64,000 nucleotides of DNA from Coffea arabica (GCF_036785885.1 NC_092329.1:5084001-5148000); one strand, 5' to 3'. Shown: positions 22,488 to 33,313, numbered from the stretch's first letter. Notes: generated by a model not told the origin, from the sequence alone. Translations and numbers: made by a program.

Positions 22488-22671
22488 TTTTTTTTTTTTT
22501 TTTGTCGACACTGAGGTGTCCGGGTCAAGACCCGAAGGCGGCCCGACTAATCCCCAGCGGCCCGGGAGGAGAGGCCCCATCCCCCCAAGCACGGTAACCC
22601 TGCACGACTCGAACCCCTGGCAAGCGCTCCTAAGGAGGCGTGCGCTGCCAGATGAGCTGCCCAGGAGGGGC
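22488..22671 (-). mobile_element. tRNA-derived SINE with an 18-bp target duplication
   Basis: A GC-rich 184-bp insertion in AT-rich DNA, flanked by the perfect duplication CCCAAATATAAAATGTAT (22470-22487 and 22672-22689). On the minus strand it starts CCCCTCCTGGGCAGCTCAT. It has a tRNA-like head with an A-box-like CAGCTCATCTGGCAGCG and a B box GGGTTCGAGTCG, then a G/C-rich body, and ends in a run of about 14 A. SINEs have no protein; they are copied by LINE enzymes. The intact duplication points to a fairly recent insertion. Confidence 0.92.
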
Positions 22672-22751
22672 CCCAAATATAAAATGTATGCTCAGGTATG
22701 ACTTCCAGAATTTCCCATTTGAATAGTATCATAATGCAGAGCTTGAAAAAA

Positions 22752-23527
22752 GGGATAATTTCAGAAGCCTCACCCAAGGTTTCTTATAATACCATTCAGC
22801 TCTCCTGAAGTTTTTAAAATCTCACATACCTTCCTTAAATTGATATTTTTTTTGTAACATTTTAACCCCTTTGGAGAAAATACAAGAAAGATAAAACTTT
22901 TTGTTCCAATACTACCCTTATATTATCCTACTTATGAAATTTATAACAACAATAAAAGAATAAAATAAGGCTAAATTTTTATAAGGTGTAAATTTCTTGA
23001 CATAAACTATATATTTTAGTTGTATTGGAACAAAAGCAAAATTTACACTTTGAAAAATTCATACATATGAAGGGATTTTTTTAGTTTTCAATATAACTTA
23101 AACTACACCATGAATTAAAACACATTTCCCCAAAAAGTATCTTGACTTCCTTAATTGTAATTGTGCACAAAATTTTTTGAGGTGTTAATTACTCTCTAAA
23201 ATCCTCCTAAATGGTTAATCTTGATTAGATTTAATTTATTCATACCATTTGCTATTCCACCATAACGTCAATGTAAGAAAATATGGACCATTATTAGCTA
23301 GCAATTTGTTTTTGTAATTTACATTTTTCGCCTTTTAAAATTTTATTTTGTTTTGGTTTTTTGATTAAATAGTTATTAAGAGCAAGGGTAATTTTGTGAA
23401 TTTGTGACCTTTGATAAGAACATTTAGTCTTGTCAAGCTGACAAGGGAGGTAAGTGAAATTTTAAAAAATTGAGCGAACCTGAGTAATATTATGGCAAAC
23501 CTCAGGGGAGGTTTCTGAAATTATCCC
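22752..23527. mobile_element. Mutator-type MITE, 776 bp (GGGATAATTTCAGAAACCTC ends)
   Basis: A perfect 9-bp duplication TTGAAAAAA (22743-22751 and 23528-23536) surrounds inverted ends GGGATAATTTCAGAAGCCTC and GAGGTTTCTGAAATTATCCC. The similarity goes on inward (AGGTTTGCCATAATATTACT on the right arm). No open frame. A sister element lies at 28666-29535. Confidence 0.88.
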
Positions 23528-23536
23528 TTGAAAAAA

Positions 23537-24288
23537 TATTCAACTCCCTTGCGCCAAAAAGAGAAAAAACCAATCCCATAACCTTCAAGGAGCAATCAAT
23601 AGACATGCAGCTTTGAGAAGTTTAACCTAATATCTGGTGATTATTAATCAAAAGAAACTAATAATGTGTCGGTTCCCCTTTTGATTTGGGTTCAATGCTC
23701 TATCTTTGTTCTGTCCTTCCTCTATCAAGTTAACTTGATACTGTTTCTTTCTAGGCCTTCCCAAATAAACCTCAGAAAAATATCATACCTACTACAAAGT
23801 CTAATCTGGATGTAATTGCGAACACCCCTTTTTCTATCTATCCTAATTGACACAATATTGGGAAAAATAACTTCAGTATTTTCCTTTGCTTGCCGGCCTG
23901 GCGTAGCTTGCTTATTAGTATTACTGTGTTATACGAATTCTCTTGCGAGAAAATTGCAGCCTAGTTAACTCTTATAATCTTGGCAGAGCATGTAGACCCC
24001 CCGCCCCAAAAAAAAAAAAAAAAACCCGTTTCTGGCTATCATATGGGACATTGAAGGGACGAAGCCGTACAAAAGCTATAGCTGCGCGAAAGATCAAAAG
24101 CAATGCATTTGGATTCCTCAATCTTTTATTGTGCCTTCTGATTTTTCTTAGCAAGAAAGGGGTACTTCTACTTCAAATTAAAATTCCAACTACTTTCAAC
24201 TTTATGGTGCCTTCGCGTCTGGTTGGACCTCGGGCAATTCTTCCCTAGTAATGAGCATGAACCACAACGACACTGAACCAGAAAGCCA
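23537..24288. other. 3' flank of subtilase B
   Basis: No gene. Holds a poly-A run at 24009-24025. From about 24108 the sequence is paralogous to 19500-19666, which marks it as downstream DNA of a minus-strand subtilase. Confidence 0.55.
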
Positions 24289-26550
24289 TTACCAGACTGG
24301 AATGATTGGTGCAACAACAATTGGACTCCTTACAATATGCTTACCATTGACCTCAACCCAAATAACTGAACCAAATGTCACGGTCTTATTTTGGTTAGCC
24401 TTGTACTTTATTTTGAGAGAATAGCTTTGCTTGTCGTATTTTTGGCCAAACACCAATGTGTCTGGGTAGACGGTAACCCCTGAACCCTTTGGTGCTGTTA
24501 CTTGAACCTTGTATGTTGCTGCCCCATCTCCAACATTTGTGACTATCCTTTTGAACTTTTTAGCCAACGCATTCTTAGTCTTGTTAGGATACAAGGCAAT
24601 GAATGATGGATAATTCAAATCAGAAGACGTTTTTGAGCAGTTGTAGCTGGATCTTGTGATTGTTTGGATTTGTTTCTGGGTGTAATTCATGGAGCAGAGA
24701 ATAGATACGTAATCTTGTGGCGTAGCATCATATATAAGGCCTGGATCAAGTGCACTGTTGGGATTGACTTGGCCGGCACCCATGGATACAGGGGTAGCAG
24801 TTGCATAACTGAAGCCCGCATCTCGAATAGGAGTTCCAGTATTGTCAAGGGGGTTTGCCGTGGTTACCATGGCAGACCGAATAGCTGCTGGAGTCCATTC
24901 GGGGTGTGCACCTTTAAGAAGTGCAGCAATACCAGCTGCGTGAGGACAAGCCATAGATGTACCAGAAGCAAGATTAAAGTCATTGGACAACCCAATGTTT
25001 GGGCCAATTATCGAAACAGCATCATTTGGTCTCCAGGCTGCCAAAACTAATGTACCTGGTGCCATTATATCCGGTTTCAAAATTTCGGGATAGCTTGGTG
25101 AAGGACCTCTTGAGGTATATTCTGCAACAATAGGTGCTGGCTTTGTCCCCAGGAGGGTCCGTTGGAACTCCATAGAAGCGGTTGGATTAACGCCATTTAC
25201 TGCATAATTAATTACTTCAGCGCCCTCACCAGGGGAAATGACGACACCAGGATATGGAAAAAGGCTATCATCATAAGTATAATCACTGGAGATGAAGATG
25301 GCAGCATCAAGAGTTGATCGGGAGACATAATACAGCTGATTATTGAACGACTCGCTGCTATCACATATGACTGTTCCAGAAGAAACTTCAGATAGCAACT
25401 TGGTGGAGTTGCAAGCAGATATTGTTTTGTTGTAGATAAGAGGTGATTCTCGGACAACGGCTCTTGCAGGGAACACGGACCATCCAGTGATGGTTAATCC
25501 ATTCCCTAGAGTTAAACTTCCAGCAAACCAACGGTCCATGGAGCCAGCAGCCACTGTTAAGACCCATGGAATGCCATTATGTAATTCTCCAAGATCTGTA
25601 CCAGCATTTCCTGCTGAGCTTGAAACAGTAACACCCTTTTCCATTGCACCAAAAGAGGCTATTGCAATTGGATCTTCATACAAAGGAACCAAGTCAAATC
25701 CCATTGAGATTGATATGACATCAACACCATCAGCAATGGCTTGGTCCATACCAGCAAGTACATCAGAAGCATATCGCCCTTCCTCGAAAATGACCTTATA
25801 CATTGCCAACCGAGCACGAGGTGCTACCCCTCTTGCTGTCCCCAACGCATAGCCAAAAAATGAAGCACCTTCAACATAATTGCCACCGACTGTGGATGAG
25901 GTGTGCGTGCCATGGCCTTCGGTGTCCCTTGCGGAGTACATTTTCTTGGTGTTGTTCGGGTTAGCAGCCAACACTCCCTTGTTGAAGTATTTAGCTCCAA
26001 TTAATTTTTTGTTGCACAGTGAGGAATTGAAATCATATCCCCCGTCACAAGCTCCTTTCCACCTTGAGGGAATTTCTGTCATCCCATCATCTCTGTAGCT
26101 CAGACTTTCTGGCCAAACGCCAGTGTCGATGACACCGACTATGACATCTTTGCCATATTCAGAAGCTGGCCATATGCCTGTCACCGGATTGAGAGAAAGG
26201 AACTCAGTAGAGTGTGTGGTATCTAGTGTAGCAACTTTGTCACTGTAAGCTGACACGAAGCCCAGTGATTTCTTAACAGCTTCCAGTTCAGATTTGGATA
26301 ATGATGCACTAAAACCATGGAGCACATTCTCATACGAGTAAAGAAGCATAGAAGGATTCTGATGGAAATTTGGGCTTGTAGATTTTAGTGAATCGAGAAT
26401 GCTTGAATACCAATGTTGGTGGCTAGCAAAAACCTTGGGCATGAATGACTTATCCATATGAACAATGTACGTGGACCTCTGTGCTGAGACCAAATTTACA
26501 ACAAAGGCTGCGAATAGGAAGAGAAAAATCATCTCTTGAACAATGCCCAT
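24289..26550 (-). CDS. Subtilisin-like protease B (SBT1 type, SBT3-like)
   Basis: Intronless, 753 residues from the ATG at 26550. The open frame extends upstream only to a TTG (26598), and a TATA-like CTATATATAC lies at 26600-26608, so the ATG at 26550 must be the start. It has a signal peptide (1 to about 23, ending NLVSA), an I9 prodomain (27-106) and the mature start near TTHSTEF (111). Catalytic Asp142 (VIDTGVW), His213 (EGHGTH), Asn315 (SSAGNAG) and Ser532 (ASGTSMACPH) are all present. A PA insertion (about 350-465) and a C-terminal Fn3-like domain follow. It ends in PIIPVW, close to tomato SBT3, a secreted wall protease linked to wounding and insect defence; a similar role here is inference. 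The closest relative in the window is C. Confidence 0.95.
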   Translation of the reverse strand: MGIVQEMIFLFLFAAFVVNLVSAQRSTYIVHMDKSFMPKVFASHQHWYSSILDSLKSTSPNFHQNPSMLLYSYENVLHGFSASLSKSELEAVKKSLGFVSAYSDKVATLDTTHSTEFLSLNPVTGIWPASEYGKDVIVGVIDTGVWPESLSYRDDGMTEIPSRWKGACDGGYDFNSSLCNKKLIGAKYFNKGVLAANPNNTKKMYSARDTEGHGTHTSSTVGGNYVEGASFFGYALGTARGVAPRARLAMYKVIFEEGRYASDVLAGMDQAIADGVDVISISMGFDLVPLYEDPIAIASFGAMEKGVTVSSSAGNAGTDLGELHNGIPWVLTVAAGSMDRWFAGSLTLGNGLTITGWSVFPARAVVRESPLIYNKTISACNSTKLLSEVSSGTVICDSSESFNNQLYYVSRSTLDAAIFISSDYTYDDSLFPYPGVVISPGEGAEVINYAVNGVNPTASMEFQRTLLGTKPAPIVAEYTSRGPSPSYPEILKPDIMAPGTLVLAAWRPNDAVSIIGPNIGLSNDFNLASGTSMACPHAAGIAALLKGAHPEWTPAAIRSAMVTTANPLDNTGTPIRDAGFSYATATPVSMGAGQVNPNSALDPGLIYDATPQDYVSILCSMNYTQKQIQTITRSSYNCSKTSSDLNYPSFIALYPNKTKNALAKKFKRIVTNVGDGAATYKVQVTAPKGSGVTVYPDTLVFGQKYDKQSYSLKIKYKANQNKTVTFGSVIWVEVNGKHIVRSPIVVAPIIPVW

Positions 26551-26599
26551 TTTCTTTTGCACGAAATGTGTGGTTCTGACAGTTTCTTCAATCAGCAAG

Positions 26600-26608
26600 T
26601 ATATATAG
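26600..26608 (-). promoter_or_regulatory. TATA box of subtilase B
   Basis: On the minus strand CTATATATAC lies about 50 bp before the ATG at 26550. This spacing leaves a leader of roughly 20 nt and rules out translation from further upstream. Subtilase C has the same arrangement at 33314-33325. Confidence 0.6.
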
Positions 26609-28656
26609 AGTACAACTGTAACACTTGTTTAGCAGTATATCTTGCTTGTAATAGCTAGAAAAATTAACCCAACATATAAGAATAAAACAATGCGATCGGA
26701 GGTTCTCAAATAAGCATTAAAGTTTGGGACCGCTTTAACCTTTGTTATTTTGCCCTTGGGGCCGGACCAATTATTCAAATTGCGAAGACTGTTAACTTTA
26801 TTGATGGAACTTTGTGATCAATGGCTCGATTTCTTGACCTTTGACATTTGCGTATAGGATCAATGCGAGAATTATATAACAGAAAGTAACAACAAATGGA
26901 CACATTGATAAGTTACGTGCAAACAGCCTTGTCTGTTGTATTGTCTTCATAATCCAATAATGCAGCTTCAGTGTTACAAAAATTTCTTCCTTTAACTTGT
27001 TATGTTCGTTATAGCGACCTGCTAAATGTAACTGTGTTAGCAGTGGACATGCAGTACTGTTTAGATTTTTTGCAAATTGCTTTATATCCTGCTATCCTCC
27101 CAGTTCCCTCATTCTTGAATTGTACTACGTTAAGGCGGAAATCGCAGCAGAAGAGAAATTACTCGAATCTGTTGCAACTAATGGAGAATTAAACTCTGCA
27201 GCTACTAAAGAACTGAAAAATCACTTGTACAGGTTGCTTCTGCAACTCAATTCCTGTGAGCTCCCCATGTTTTCTCCTTCGAACATTAGAGGCATCTTGG
27301 TGTGACTTCACATCTAGCTATGTTTTTCTCTGGTTTGGCGGGTTTCTGAAGTCACCATCAAGCATGTTACTCTTGCAATTGCCAAACAACGAAAGAGTCC
27401 TGACTCCAGTGTTTACTTTCTGTCCTGTGACATCCTTAACACAGACGTTGCATTCTTCGAGCCGGATAATTCCAAGTCAAGACTTATCCATGAGAACACA
27501 GGAGGGCCTGAATGTTTAGTGCTTGGAATGCATGAAAAAATTATTACAGAGTATAGCATAGAAGCTGAGATCAAGACCCGCTGTAAGACGCCGTCCGTGA
27601 AACTTGTGTTGGATGAAATTTCATGGCTTTGAATGAACAATATCTGCAGTTGATCGTTGGATAAGGGTTGCAAAATCTACCAAGGTGTCCTGGAAATTTT
27701 TATGAACTGGCATAATTGATTATGAAATTAACGGGTCTCCAATGATCATCAAATCAAAAGACAGACATATGCAACGATCAATTTCAACTTGGTCCTAGCG
27801 AATGTTGAAAAGAGGATAATCTATACATGTGACACTCGTTGTACAACGTACAACGAGAGAAATTTTTGAACATGGGAACAACCATAAATGAAGACTAAAG
27901 ACTAATACCATAAATGAAGACTAAAGACTAAGGAGGTTGCGTTTTAGACTCACTAATCCGGCTTAGTCAAAGACAAAGGGAATCAACTTATCCTCTAAAT
28001 CAATTACAACCCAATAAATGAAAAGGGATTTACTAAAACCAGCATCACTCTGCATTGACAGCTGGGGAAATCGCCTTCTATTCTTAGCTGCTATAAATTT
28101 ATTGATTTCAGATGGGGTATTGCAGCAATTAAATAAACAATGCTGCAGTTTTGTATTTGGGTTAAGTTCGGTTCATATATAATGATGTACATTTAAATTC
28201 ATTCCAGCAACTGAGACTATTATAATATGGAGATCATAGGCAATCTTTTAATTTGCTTACAGCTTCAGAATAAATTCATATCATGATAATATTAATGTGA
28301 CAATAACCGGAGTGACATTCAACCATCCAGGACCTATACATCGATTACGACTTGGAACCTAACAGTTAATAAATACAGACTGCCTTGAGACGTTAATGAT
28401 TGCAGCCTGTAACTTCTTTTGTACTCATTTTTTTGGTCTTTAGGTGTAGCAATTGATTCCTTCCAACAAAAAAAAGGGTGTAGCAATTTATGGGAAAGCA
28501 TTGTCTAAAGCTTACAAATTCTTTCTTTCCCCCTCCCCCTTTTTTTTTTATTTAACACTCCGCATGTATAAGTGATGAGTCCTACTCGAATGGCTGTCAC
28601 CTAAGTTGATATGACAATTGAAAAGCCCTGCAAACTCCTTCGGTTCCCACCACCCA
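26609..28656. other. Upstream region of subtilase B with decayed coding-like fragments
   Basis: About 26800-27240 resembles the upstream DNA of subtilase C (33400-33780), for example ATTTCTTGACCTT, TTTGCAAATTG against CTGCAAATTGCAAG, and AGAAGAGAAATTA. So the duplication included the promoter. Two plus-strand stretches that look like former coding sequence lie at 27120-27632 (separate entry). The rest is AT-rich. Confidence 0.5.
27120..27632 (+). pseudogene. Unrecognised coding-like fragments
   Basis: Two open stretches in different frames. The first (27120-27305) contains KAEIAAEEKLLESVA and KELKNHLYRLLLQLNS, helical and charged, with no ATG at its start. The second (27318-27632, stop TGA at 27630) is 104 codons without ATG near its start, with VTLAIAKQRKSPDSSVYFLS and KTPSVKLVLDEISWL. 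The composition looks like protein, not random AT-rich DNA. I do not recognise the family. They may be exons of a decayed gene or chance frames. Confidence 0.3.
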
Positions 28657-28665
28657 AACAAAAAA

Positions 28666-29535
28666 GGGGTAATTTCACAAACCTCCCATGAGGTTTGCCT
28701 TAATATCACTTAGTACCCTCATGGTTTCCAAAATATCTCTTACCTCCCTTTGATTGACATGTCTTGTAACATTGTCACCTGTTGTGCATTAAAAAATTCA
28801 TAGATAAGAAGAGATAATCAATTATTTCCATTTGTACCATTTGTTATCCTTTATATAAATATTAAAATAAACCTAATAAGCAAAAGACAAATTGAAAGAG
28901 ATGTAAGTGCAATAAAAAGAAGTTGCAGAAAATAAGTAATATTACAACTTTGCAATGACAAATCATCTAACTCTAGGATTATAAAGACAACAAGACAACA
29001 AAATAAAAAACACGAGTTCAACGGCGAAAGAAGCAACTTAAAGAGGAAATTAGTAGAAGATATTATTACAAATCATAACAAGTTCTACTATTAAAAGACA
29101 CTTTATAATTCACCAACATCATTTAATATAAAAAATCGATATTAGTAATTACAATAAGAAGACGACAATTAGGATTTTGAAAGCGAATGAAATCCAAATA
29201 AGTTATATTTGCTTCTAATGTCCATTTGATGTATTAGGTAATAGTAATGATAGAAGTTCCCTACCTTTTATTACTATAGGATAAAAAAAGTCACAATTAT
29301 AAACGATAATTTTGTTAATTATTGTCCTGATATTTTTACTTTCCAAATTCTTTTTTTGGGCAATTTTTAGTCAATCAATTAAGGATTTCCAGAAAGGTAA
29401 TATTGTCCATTTATTACCCATGATAGAGAAATCTTGTCTTGTTAATTTGACAGGAGAGGTAAAAGAGATTTTTGAAACTACAAGGTGCTAACCGATACTA
29501 AGACAAATTTGAGAAGAGGTTTGTGAAATTATCCC
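28666..29535. mobile_element. Mutator-type MITE, 870 bp (sister of 22752-23527)
   Basis: A perfect 9-bp duplication AACAAAAAA (28657-28665 and 29536-29544) flanks inverted ends GGGGTAATTTCACAAACCTC and GAGGTTTGTGAAATTATCCC (assembled from an imperfect right arm). The ends match those of 22752-23527; the cores have diverged. The open frame at 28851-29036 is low-complexity. Confidence 0.88.
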
Positions 29536-29544
29536 AACAAAAAA

Positions 29545-30991
29545 GGGCAATGAATAATAAAAAGAAATCATAGAATTAGCTGTATTGAGAAACGACTTTA
29601 AACCAATTAAGAATAATCAATAGAAAATTGGTGTTGTATTCTTATTGGTTGGATGAAAAGAGGAGGTCATGCATATTACCAACAACATTTGAAAAGTGAA
29701 ATTTGAATTTATCCCTTTCACTGATAAACCCTTGAATCTCAATTTTTTTTTTCTGTAATGTAGATAAGAAGAATGTCAAGTGGCAAAACTCATGCTCTGC
29801 ACTCTAGTAAGACCTTTTTTTTTTTTTTTAAGTGTAAGGATTTGAATCAAAGTTTTTCTACATACAATCCCTCCCATTTTACCATCCGATCTAACATTCC
29901 CTTGCACTCTAGTAAGAGTTAATTTCTAATAAACAACTTGTTTTCAATAATGTGAATTTACTTAATTGTATTGAAATCTCATATGATTTTTATCATGTAA
30001 TACTAAAACAGCAAGACTCCAGTATTGTCAATGCCAAACTATAATTTGCACCAACGGAAGAGGCCAAAGGTATCAAAGTTCAATAAAAGAAGGACTAATA
30101 TGAGTCAGATAAAAAATTAAGGGACTAAATGTGAAATGCGTAAAAGCTGAAAAACTTGCTGCAAGTGACGAACTGATAAAGAAATGCTACTGGGAAGAGT
30201 TCAACAAAACTGTGTCGTTCGACAATTGAATCTTTTCAAAAGCCACCGCGATTCTTTTTCTACTCCTTTTTATCTGTCACCTTCTGGAAATTAGAGGTGT
30301 GAATTGTACCAAGGGAAACTACAGCTGGTGGGGCTATTAGAAATTGCGCCATCTTTTGACCGAAATGCCTTCATTTCTGTTTGATTTATTTTGGATCCTG
30401 TCTTTCTGTCCCTTGGACTTTTTTTTAATCTAGTTTTTATGTGAATATCTTCTAGTGGATGACAATCTTGATTTTTTTTCTTCGTTTTGGCCCCATTCCT
30501 TTTGTTTGGCGCTGGGCGCCTCTGGAATCTCAAAAGCTTATAAACCAACAACCTAATTTTTGTCGTCGTACAGGGTTCAAAATATACCAAAATTTAGTAT
30601 AGAATTCCAGGCTATGGTACAGATACCTAAATTAACTTGAAAAATTTAGCAGCAGCAAAACCAAGAGAGGGTTGCTTTGATACCATCATAGGGAGGTTGG
30701 TGGAGTGAAATACCTGCGAAACGTTAAACGAATATGCTTTGTTTGAAGTTCAGGGAGTGAAAAGGCACGGACATTGTGGCTGCTTGAAAATTCCAGCTAA
30801 AAAAAGGAAGGCATTCTGGTACCTCCATTATTCTGGCTCCAACTCCAACACAAAAAAAAGGAAAGAAAAAAAAGAAACAAGTACTTCTAATTTCACAAAT
30901 AATTTCTGATCACTTCCATCTGTTGGCGTCTTTGTTTGACATTGCCTATCTACCCTGCAGAGGATAGACCGCAGCAGATAATGCTTATTTA
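29545..30991. other. Intergenic and 3' flank of subtilase C
   Basis: AT-rich. Holds one short SINE (29813-29902). A minus-strand frame at 30291-30590 is lysine-rich without a recognisable domain. No gene is supported. Confidence 0.45.
29813..29902 (-). mobile_element. Very short tRNA-related SINE
   Basis: A 90-bp insertion flanked by the 15-bp duplication TGCACTCTAGTAAGA (29798-29812 and 29903-29917). On the minus strand it has an A-box-like TTAGATCGGATGGTAAAA, a B-box-like TTTGATTCAAATCC, and a terminal run of about 15 A. The size, tail and duplication fit a short plant SINE or a 5'-truncated copy. Confidence 0.78.
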
Positions 30992-33262
30992 CTACGAATC
31001 ATCAGATGAAATTTTTGGTGTCACAACAATTGGACTCCTCACGCTATGCTTACCATTATCCTCAACCCAAATAACTGCACCATATGTAACTTGGTTATTT
31101 TCGTCAATCTTAGTATGTATGGTGAGGGAATAGATTCGCTTTTCATACTTTTTTCTGAATACCAATGTCTCCGGGAAGACGGTGACCACTGAACCCTCTG
31201 GTGGTGTCACTTTTGCCTTATATGTTGCTGCCCCATCTCCAACATTTGTGACAATCCTTTTAAAGTTTTGAGTTGATGCATTAGTCCCGGATGTATACAA
31301 GGAAACAAAGGAAGGATAGTTTAGATCAGATGATGCCTTAGAACAATTGTAACTGGATCTTGTTATGGTGCGAATTTGCTTCCGAGTGTAATTAATTGAG
31401 CAGAGCAATTCCATGTAGTCTTGTGCTGTAGCGTCGTATATAAGGCCAGGATCCAGTGCACTGTTCGGATTGACTTGTCCTGCTCCCATGGATAGAGGTG
31501 AAGCAATTGGGTTATTGAAGCCATTAATCTCTCGGATTGGATTTCCAGTATTGTCCAAGGGGTTTGCTGTGGTTACCATTGAAGAGCGAATAGCTGCTGG
31601 ACTCCAATCTGGGTGTGCGCCTTTAAGAAGCGCTGCAATACCAGCACCGTGAGGACAAGCCATGGAAGTACCGGAAATAAGATTGAAGTCATCTGAGTTG
31701 GACAAGCCAATGTTGGAGCCAATGTTGGATACTCTGTCATCTGGTATCCAGGCTGCTAAAACTAATGTCCCTGGTGCCATTAGATCTGGTTTCAGGATTC
31801 CTGGATAGGTTGGTGAAGGACCAAGTCGGGTGTATTCTGCAACCATTGGTGCTGGCTTTGTCCCCACGAATGTCTGTTGGAACTTGATAGTGACTGTGGG
31901 ATTTGCATCCTTCGTAGCATAGTCAATCACTTTCGCAGCCTCATCAGGCCTAATGATAGCTCCAGGATATTGGAAAGAATTTTCATCGTAAGTAAAATCA
32001 CTCGAGATGAAGATTGCAGCATCTGCATTTGATTCAGAGATGAAAAGAATTTGACTACTGAAAGAGGAGCTGTTATCGCAAATGATGGTTCCACCATGAA
32101 ATTCAGATAGCAACTCAGTGGAATTGCAACCAGCTATTGTCTCGTTGTAGACAAGAGTTGAGTCTTTCACGACGGCCTTTGCGGGAAACAAGGACCATCC
32201 CCTCAAGTTTAATCCATTGCCTAGAGTTATACTTCCACCAAAACTACGATCCATCGAACCTGCGGCCACCGTCAGGACCCACGGAATTCCATTGTGTAAT
32301 CTTCGGGGAGTATCCCCAGAATTCCCTGCTGAGGTCGAGACAAATACACCCTTTTCCATTGCAGCAAAGGAGGCTATTGCAATTGGGTCTTCATAAAAAG
32401 GAATGGAGTTGAATCCAAAGGAAATGGATATGACATCAACACCATCAGCAACAGCTTGGTCCAAACCAGCAAGTACATCGGAGGCATAGCGCCCTTCCCG
32501 AAAACTGACCTTGTATATTGCCAACCTAGCACGCGGCGCCACGCCTCTTGCTCTTCCCCTTGCATAGCCAAAGAACGAAACATCTTCAACATAATTCCCA
32601 GCAACAATAGATGAGGTATGTGTACCATGGCCGTCAGTGTCCCTTGCAGAATACTTCTTGTCCCTGTCATCTGGGTTCGCCGCCAAGAGCCCCTTGTTGA
32701 AATATCTGGCTCCGATGAGTTTTTTGTTGCACAATGAGGAATTGAAATCATACCCTCCGTCACACGATCCTTTCCACCTTGACGGAATATCTGTCATTCC
32801 ATCATCTTTGTAACTTAGGCTTTCTGGCCAAACGCCGGTGTCAAGAACACCAACTATGACATCTTTGCCATAGTTAGCAGCTGGCCATAGTCCTGTCACA
32901 GGATTGAGACCAAGGAACTCAGTAGAACGTGTCGTGTCGAGCGTGGCAACTCTGTCGCTACAAGCTGAAACAAAGCCTGGCAATTTATTAACAGCTTCAA
33001 GTTCAGCTCTGGATAGCACTGCACTGAAACCGTGAAAAACATTGTCGTAGGTGTAAAGAAGCTCAAGGGGTTTCTGTGGATCTGAATTTGGGCTTGTAGA
33101 TTTCAAGGAATTGAGGGTACTTGAGTACCAATGCTGGTGGCTAGCAAATGCCTTGGGCATAAATGACTTGTCCATATGGACAATGTGTGTAGACCTCTCT
33201 GCAGAGGCTAAATTTAGAAGAGAGGTAGCAAACATGAAGAGAAATGAAATCAGCTTCAACAT
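30992..33262 (-). CDS. Subtilisin-like protease C (SBT1 type, SBT3-like)
   Basis: Intronless, 756 residues. Signal peptide 1 to about 21 (LLNLASA), I9 prodomain, mature start near TTRSTEF (110). Catalytic Asp141 (VLDTGVWPES), His212 (DGHGTH), Asn314 (TSAGNSG) and Ser533 (SGTSMACPH) are present, with a PA insertion and an Fn3-like C-terminus. It is very similar to B in the prodomain (HMDKSFMPK, FASHQHWYSS). Two odd sites: the conserved SSRGPS loop after the PA domain reads TRLGPSP (478-484), and the usual GTARGVAP reads GRARGVAP (236-243). Both are near-neutral places in the fold, so activity is still likely. It ends VTPKISSDDS instead of PIIxVW. C and D form tandem units about 5 kb apart. Confidence 0.95.
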   Translation of the reverse strand: MLKLISFLFMFATSLLNLASAERSTHIVHMDKSFMPKAFASHQHWYSSTLNSLKSTSPNSDPQKPLELLYTYDNVFHGFSAVLSRAELEAVNKLPGFVSACSDRVATLDTTRSTEFLGLNPVTGLWPAANYGKDVIVGVLDTGVWPESLSYKDDGMTDIPSRWKGSCDGGYDFNSSLCNKKLIGARYFNKGLLAANPDDRDKKYSARDTDGHGTHTSSIVAGNYVEDVSFFGYARGRARGVAPRARLAIYKVSFREGRYASDVLAGLDQAVADGVDVISISFGFNSIPFYEDPIAIASFAAMEKGVFVSTSAGNSGDTPRRLHNGIPWVLTVAAGSMDRSFGGSITLGNGLNLRGWSLFPAKAVVKDSTLVYNETIAGCNSTELLSEFHGGTIICDNSSSFSSQILFISESNADAAIFISSDFTYDENSFQYPGAIIRPDEAAKVIDYATKDANPTVTIKFQQTFVGTKPAPMVAEYTRLGPSPTYPGILKPDLMAPGTLVLAAWIPDDRVSNIGSNIGLSNSDDFNLISGTSMACPHGAGIAALLKGAHPDWSPAAIRSSMVTTANPLDNTGNPIREINGFNNPIASPLSMGAGQVNPNSALDPGLIYDATAQDYMELLCSINYTRKQIRTITRSSYNCSKASSDLNYPSFVSLYTSGTNASTQNFKRIVTNVGDGAATYKAKVTPPEGSVVTVFPETLVFRKKYEKRIYSLTIHTKIDENNQVTYGAVIWVEDNGKHSVRSPIVVTPKISSDDS

Positions 33263-33313
33263 TTTCCTTGGAACTGTTTTCCTGTCAGGTCTTCAATTCG
33301 CATATCCTTATAT

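Noticed and set aside
22590-22671. A tRNA gene on the minus strand
   Set aside because: The boxes belong to a SINE with A-tail and 18-bp duplication; the stem pairs of a functional tRNA are not kept.
24664-26098. Plus-strand frames antisense to subtilase B as possible genes
   Set aside because: They are shadows of the minus-strand coding region; their residues follow from its codons.
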